From assembly GCA_034007705.1 (NCBI GenBank), contig JAVEQK010000003.1, positions 62,001 to 126,000 on the forward strand: a DNA stretch of 64,000 nt. Reading direction: 5' to 3'. The translations under genes and the position numbers were made by a program. Source of the DNA: UBA10518 sp022837185. GTDB taxonomy: Bacteria > Desulfobacterota > Desulfobulbia > Desulfobulbales > Desulfobulbaceae. The notes under the pieces are model-generated. The model saw nothing but the letters and a program-made list of their open reading frames with translations, was not told the DNA's origin and did not search any database. This document shows, piece by piece, positions 59,990 through 64,000 of this stretch (positions within the stretch are counted from its first letter, which is position 1; the number at the start of each line of letters is the position of its first letter).

Positions 59990-61780
59990 TTATGAGAGTT
60001 GAAAGAGTACATACGCTATCAGTATCAGAGCGGCGAAGGTGGCGGAAAAATAAATGGTGTACTGAATCTGTCCGAACTGCACCGCCCGGACCCGGCCGCC
60101 GATGGCCCTGACACACTTTGCGATCCCGTCGACGACACCGTCGATGCCGTGCCAGTCGAACCAGCTCCAGAAGCGGGAGATGACCATCAACGGACCCAGG
60201 CCGACAACCCGGTAGGCTTCCCCCCAGGCCGTGTCAAACCATTGCAGGGGATGTTTGGCAATCCACAGGAAAAGGGAGCCGCCCTTACGGTAGAACCAGT
60301 CCATGTCCAGGCAGATCCTGTCTTCCGGCTCCAGGTAGCGGCGCAGCAGGAAAAAGGCCACGGAGGCGAAACCCAGCAGCTGCAGCGTCTCGGAAATCAG
60401 ATAGCCGTTGTAGGGATTGTAGCTGACCGGATGGGGCAGGAGTCCGTACAGCACGACGGGCGCGCTGCCGACGGCTATGCAGAGAAAGGCGCTGGTCGCC
60501 ATGGCCATCTGCATGTTCCAGGGGGGGTCCCCCGCCTTTTCCCAGGTTTCGGCGGCGCAGTTGTTCTTGCCGAAGAACAGGTAATAGGGCAGCTTCAGAC
60601 CGTTATACATGAAGGTGCCGGTGGCGCCGAACATAAGGAGCCAGGAGGCCCAGTTCACATGCGCTTCATAGCCGGCGCTGATGATCATTCCCTTACTGGC
60701 AAAGGCGGCAAAGAACGGCGCCGCGGAAATGGACAGGCAGCCGATGATCGTGAAAATCATGGTGGCCGGCATTTTCCGGTACAGCCCTCCCAGTTCGGTG
60801 AACTTGGTCCTGCCCGTCATGTACAGGACCGAGCCGGCGCCCATGAAGAGCAGGCCTTTGTAGAGGATGTGGGCCACGGCGTGCGCGGAGGCGCCGTTGA
60901 TGGCCAGTTCGGTGCCGATGCCGATGGCGGCGACCATGTAGCCGACCTGGCTGACGATGGACCAGGCCAGCAGCTTGCGGATGTCGTTTTCCATCACCGC
61001 ATAGATCACGCCGTACAGGGCCATGACCACCCCGAGCAGGATCAGGATGTCAAAGCCGGCGAAACCCCGGGCGAGGGTATAGACGGCGGTCTTGGTGGTG
61101 AAGGCGCACATGAAGACGGAACCGTTGAACGAGGCCTCGGAGTAGGCGTCCGGCAGCCAGGAGTGGAGCGGGACGACAGCCGCGTTCAGGCCGAAGCCCA
61201 GCATGATCAGCCAGGTGTACAGTTCAGGGTTCTTGACATCCATCAGGGTGAAGGCGATATCGCCCACCGCCTGGTAGCGGAGCATGATGCCGGCGAGGAG
61301 AATGATGCCGCCGATGGTATGGATGAGCAGGTAGCGGTACCCGGCGGCCAGGGATTTTTCGCCCCGCCGGAACCAGATGAGAAAGGTGGAGGAAAAGGCC
61401 ATCATTTCCCAGAATAGAAAGAGGCTCAGGTAATCGCCGCTGTAGATGGTGCCCAGGGAGCCGGCGACGTAGAACCAGGCGGCGATGTGTTCCTTGGCGT
61501 TGTCAACATGCAGGGAGTAGAGGGTGCCGACCACGGCCATCAGGGCCATGATCAGGGCAAAAATAGTGGACAGCCTGTCCACCCGGCCGAAGACCAGTTG
61601 CCAGTCCATGAACTGGTAGATGCCGAACTGACCGCTCATGGAGCTGTTGCCGACGACAGCGGCCAGGGACAGCAGGGGCACCAGGAAAAGATACGGCTTG
61701 CGCAGCGGTCCCCGCACAAAGGGCAGGATAAGGGCGCCGATGATCAGGATCAGGGCGGGATGGGTAAAGCAGTTAGTCAT
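59990..61780 (-). CDS. NuoL/MrpD-like antiporter-type subunit
   Basis: 596 residues with the antiporter core: TM5 glutamate in FLFWEMMAFS, lysine in FTTKTAVYTLAR, KLLAWSIVSQVGYM and the TM12 lysine in AASFASK-like FAAFASKGMI. The C-terminal extension ends GRVRAVQFGQIQY, as in NuoL, but the N-terminus (MTNCFTHPALILIIGAL) is closer to Mrp-D-type proteins in sulfate reducers. I treat it as the NuoL equivalent. It precedes nuoM by 14 bp. Confidence 0.85.
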   Translation of the reverse strand: MTNCFTHPALILIIGALILPFVRGPLRKPYLFLVPLLSLAAVVGNSSMSGQFGIYQFMDWQLVFGRVDRLSTIFALIMALMAVVGTLYSLHVDNAKEHIAAWFYVAGSLGTIYSGDYLSLFLFWEMMAFSSTFLIWFRRGEKSLAAGYRYLLIHTIGGIILLAGIMLRYQAVGDIAFTLMDVKNPELYTWLIMLGFGLNAAVVPLHSWLPDAYSEASFNGSVFMCAFTTKTAVYTLARGFAGFDILILLGVVMALYGVIYAVMENDIRKLLAWSIVSQVGYMVAAIGIGTELAINGASAHAVAHILYKGLLFMGAGSVLYMTGRTKFTELGGLYRKMPATMIFTIIGCLSISAAPFFAAFASKGMIISAGYEAHVNWASWLLMFGATGTFMYNGLKLPYYLFFGKNNCAAETWEKAGDPPWNMQMAMATSAFLCIAVGSAPVVLYGLLPHPVSYNPYNGYLISETLQLLGFASVAFFLLRRYLEPEDRICLDMDWFYRKGGSLFLWIAKHPLQWFDTAWGEAYRVVGLGPLMVISRFWSWFDWHGIDGVVDGIAKCVRAIGGRVRAVQFGQIQYTIYFSATFAALILIAYVLFQLS

Positions 61781-61794
61781 GGTTATCCCCCCGT

Positions 61795-62097
61795 CTATGC
61801 GTGTTCAGGAGAGGTTGTCTTGGGAGAGCCCGACTCCTCGTCTTCCGCAGGTGAATCATAGTAATCCTCGCGGGTCATGATGCCGGAATGACCGTACCAG
61901 CGGGCAAAGCCGATGATGGCGGCGGCCGCGGCAAAGCCGAAGATCGACCAGAAGAACGGTATGTACTGCTCCGCCCAGGAGTGGGCGTGGCTCTTGTCCA
62001 CGTACAGGCTGTGCGCCATCACCAGGGCAAGAATACCGTAGCAGGTCCAGACGACCGTTTTGATTCGTTCGCTCAGGTACTCGATCAACTTGTTCAT
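61795..62097 (-). CDS. 100-residue two-helix membrane protein in the complex I operon
   Basis: The start at 62097 overlaps the preceding antiporter-like stop (ATGA). Two helices are predicted (about 17-33 and 47-64), followed by a polar C-terminus with Asp/Glu/Ser repeats ending SPKTTSPEHA. No family is recognised. Its place between the two antiporter-like subunits suggests an accessory or assembly role for this enlarged complex. Confidence 0.7.
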   Translation of the reverse strand: MNKLIEYLSERIKTVVWTCYGILALVMAHSLYVDKSHAHSWAEQYIPFFWSIFGFAAAAAIIGFARWYGHSGIMTREDYYDSPAEDEESGSPKTTSPEHA

Positions 62098-63587
62098 CCT
62101 GTCACCGCCTTGACAAATTGCATCATAAAGTTGGGGTAGATCCCGATGATGACCGAGACGGTCACCGCGATCAGAATCGGTATCAGCATGGAGAGCGGGG
62201 CTTCCCGAATGCCCGCGGCGGCGCCTTCCGGCCTTCTGCCGAAAAAGGCCTTGAAAGTGACCGGGGCGAAATATCCGACATTCAGTACCGTCGAGGCAAT
62301 GAGAATCAGCAGTATGCCGATCTGGTGGGCCTCCATGGAGCCGACCAGCAGGTACCATTTGCTGACGAACCCGGCCACCGGCGGGGCGCCGATCATCGAC
62401 AGCGAGGCGACGGCAAAGGCGCCGAAGGTAAAGGGCATGGTCCGGCCCAGGCCGCTCATCTCGGAGATATTTTTCTTGTGCGCCGCAACGTAAATGGCGC
62501 CGGCGCAGAAGAACAGGGTGATTTTGGAGAAGGCGTGGTTGACGATGTGAATCAGGCCGCCGTCAATGGCATGGGGCGTCAGCAGGGCGACCCCGAGGAT
62601 GATGTACGACAGCTGGCTGACCGTGGAATAGGCCAGCCGCGCTTTCAGGTTGTCCTTGCTCAGGGCGATGACCGAGGCCATGATGATGGTGAAGCCGACG
62701 AAATAGGCGGTGGGTATGCCGAGGTTGAGCGCGGTCATCGTATCGACCCCGAAGACGTAGAGCATGGTCCTGGTTGTGCAGAATACTCCGACCTTGACCA
62801 CGGCCACGGCATGGAGCAGGGCGGAGACCGGGGTCGGGGCGACCATGGCGCCGGGAAGCCAGTGATGGAACGGCATGACGCCGTTTTTGGCGAAGCCGAA
62901 AATACAGAAGACATAGAGCATGATGACGATCCACGCCTTGACGTCCCCGGGGATCATGCCGGTGAAGATATTGTGGGGGAAGTCGAGGGTGCCGGCCAGG
63001 ACGTAAATGAGAATCATGGCGGGCAGCAGGAAAAGCTTGGCGGTGGTGGTCAGATAGACGATGTACTTTTTGCCGCCTTCGTAGCCCTCTTCATCCTGAT
63101 GGTGTGCAACCAGGGGGTAGGTGCAGACCGAGACGATTTCGTAGAACAGGTACATGGTGAAGAGGTTGTCCGACAGGGCCACGCCGATGGCCCCGAAGAT
63201 GGCCAGGGCGAAACAGGCGTTGAAGCGGGTCTGGGCGTGTTCCTGCAGCCCCCGCATGTAGCCCATGGAATAGAACACGGCGATCACCCACAGCGAGGAG
63301 GCGACGAGGGCGAAGATCATCGAAAAGCCGTCGGCCCGCAGGGTGATGGACAAGCCGGGCAGAAGCTGAAAGAGCGTATAGACGAATGTTGTGCCGGAGG
63401 TGATCGCCGGCGTAAACGACAGCACCAGCAGGAAGAGCAGGGCCGAGGAGGAAAACGAGACGAATTCCCTGAGGTTGGGATGGTTTTTCAGGGTCATCAC
63501 AACCACGCTGCCGAACAGCGGGATGATGACCGCCAGGAGCAGGTTGGAGTTCGTTACGATATTGGCTGTGCTGGAAACTGGGTCCAT
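62094..63587 (-). CDS. Additional NuoM/MrpD-like antiporter subunit
   Basis: 497 residues, 14 helices. The TM5 glutamate is in YLFYEIVSVC, with lysines in FAKNGVMPFHHWLP and AVVKVGVFCTT, KARLAYSTVSQLSYI in TM8 and a TM12 lysine in GFVSKWYLL. Three antiporter-like subunits are normal; with NuoL-like, NuoM and NuoN already present, this makes four. It follows nuoK by 15 bp. Ion pumping (H+ or Na+) is inferred. Confidence 0.88.
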   Translation of the reverse strand: MDPVSSTANIVTNSNLLLAVIIPLFGSVVVMTLKNHPNLREFVSFSSSALLFLLVLSFTPAITSGTTFVYTLFQLLPGLSITLRADGFSMIFALVASSLWVIAVFYSMGYMRGLQEHAQTRFNACFALAIFGAIGVALSDNLFTMYLFYEIVSVCTYPLVAHHQDEEGYEGGKKYIVYLTTTAKLFLLPAMILIYVLAGTLDFPHNIFTGMIPGDVKAWIVIMLYVFCIFGFAKNGVMPFHHWLPGAMVAPTPVSALLHAVAVVKVGVFCTTRTMLYVFGVDTMTALNLGIPTAYFVGFTIIMASVIALSKDNLKARLAYSTVSQLSYIILGVALLTPHAIDGGLIHIVNHAFSKITLFFCAGAIYVAAHKKNISEMSGLGRTMPFTFGAFAVASLSMIGAPPVAGFVSKWYLLVGSMEAHQIGILLILIASTVLNVGYFAPVTFKAFFGRRPEGAAAGIREAPLSMLIPILIAVTVSVIIGIYPNFMMQFVKAVTG

Positions 63588-63602
63588 ATTCTTCCTCTCG
63601 GG

Positions 63603-63929
63603 TTACCCTTGGAGATCGACCAGATCTTCCGTATCGATGCTTTTATAGTTTCGGTACACGGCAACGACAATACTGACGGCGATGGCTGCTTCCGCCGCGG
63701 CGATGGCCATGATGAACAGGGTGAAAATCTGTCCGACCGCCGGGTCGGGAGCCAGAAACCTGTTGAAGGCCATGAAGTTGACGGATGAACCGGCCAGAAC
63801 CAGTTCCGAGGCAATCAACATGCCGATCAGGGTTCTGCGGGCCACAAGGCCGTAGATTCCGAATCCGAACAGCAGGGCGCCGAGGACCAGGTACGTTCCG
63901 AGGCAGTTGTAGAGGTTGAGGATTGTCAT
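63603..63929 (-). CDS. nuoK: Complex I-type subunit K
   Basis: A three-helix, 108-residue membrane subunit. The family glutamates are visible in LIASELVLAGS (TM2) and in AIAAAEAAIAVSIV (TM3). It begins in the stop codon of nuoJ (ATGA) and precedes the extra antiporter gene, so the order is J-K-extra-small-L-M-N. Confidence 0.93.
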   Translation of the reverse strand: MTILNLYNCLGTYLVLGALLFGFGIYGLVARRTLIGMLIASELVLAGSSVNFMAFNRFLAPDPAVGQIFTLFIMAIAAAEAAIAVSIVVAVYRNYKSIDTEDLVDLQG

Positions 63930-64000
63930 ACTCTGCTCCTTCCCCTTCGTGCCAGCACCAGGGCTCCGATAATGGCAAGAAGGAGGACGATGGAAATCAG
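63926..64000 (-). CDS. nuoJ: Complex I-type subunit J (C-terminal end, partial)
   Basis: Only the last 24 residues are in the window (ending LLLAIIGALVLARRGRSRV), a hydrophobic helix and basic tail as in NuoJ. The stop codon overlaps the nuoK start. The rest of the gene and the upstream nuo genes lie beyond position 64000. Confidence 0.75.
   Translation of the reverse strand: MISIVLLLAIIGALVLARRGRSRV

Noticed and set aside
62118..63788. 556-residue open frame antisense to the antiporter-like subunit and nuoK
   Set aside because: Highly biased to Gly/Asp/Glu/His, as expected when antisense to hydrophobic membrane genes.

Overview
The window is a GC-rich, gene-dense bacterial chromosome segment. 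It looks like a Desulfobulbales-type member of the Desulfobacterota (former Deltaproteobacteria), by inference from gene content only. The clues are two 12-haem c-type cytochromes, an ABC branched-chain amino acid transporter next to indolepyruvate:ferredoxin oxidoreductase and two PaaK ligases, a Gram-negative LPS-export/sigma-54/PTS-Ntr block, several radical SAM proteins, VCBS and two-CW proteins, and a complex I-type operon with an extra antiporter-like subunit. I see no phage, insertion sequence, integron or CRISPR array. Almost everything is core or niche-adaptive chromosome.

Layout. 1-2037: a stand-alone HsdR_N-domain protein and a class II DAHP synthase. 2082-5367 (minus): lptA-lptB-rpoN-ptsN. 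5496-19558 (plus): a long anabolic block argB-argD, argF-argG-argH, an FnIII lipoprotein, lysA-dapF-dapA-dapB, folK, a YHS microprotein with transaldolase, a lytic transglycosylase and pgsA. 19643-23519 (minus): a polar amino-acid ABC transporter with two permeases, one binding protein, one ATPase and an embedded zinc-finger microprotein. 23635-30981: thpR, a two-CW protein with a possible attenuator leader, a B12-binding radical SAM protein preceded by a candidate GEMM-type riboswitch, a 47-residue lysine-rich microprotein, tRNA-Cys, RNase III, an Elp3-like radical SAM protein and an ABC-F ATPase. 31118-43701 (plus): an FG-GAP protein, then iorA-iorB-paaK-ACT-livKHMGF-paaK and a small secreted protein. 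43862-46424 (minus): a charged periplasmic protein and two tandem 12-haem cytochromes. 46821-50958: RNase PH (plus), then rlmKL-pgl-nudix (minus). 51090-56770 (minus): a tripartite RND efflux pump. 56991-64000 (minus): nuoJ(partial)-nuoK-antiporter-like-small membrane protein-nuoL-nuoM-nuoN.

How it fits together. The arg and lys/dap genes form a near-continuous unit for arginine, lysine and meso-diaminopimelate (cell wall) synthesis. The liv/ior/paaK island reads as uptake of hydrophobic amino acids, then ferredoxin-linked oxidative decarboxylation of the 2-oxo acids and CoA activation of aryl acids. Reduced ferredoxin or NADH could feed the ion-pumping complex, and the cytochromes could take electrons to the periplasm or outside.

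Most noteworthy are the candidate GEMM riboswitch and switchable leader at 24788-25009, the promoter/attenuator (or small RNA) at 24217-24326, the tandem dodecahaem cytochromes, the four-antiporter complex I arrangement, and stem-loops after the binding-protein gene in both amino-acid transporter operons. No wholly new system could be demonstrated from sequence alone.
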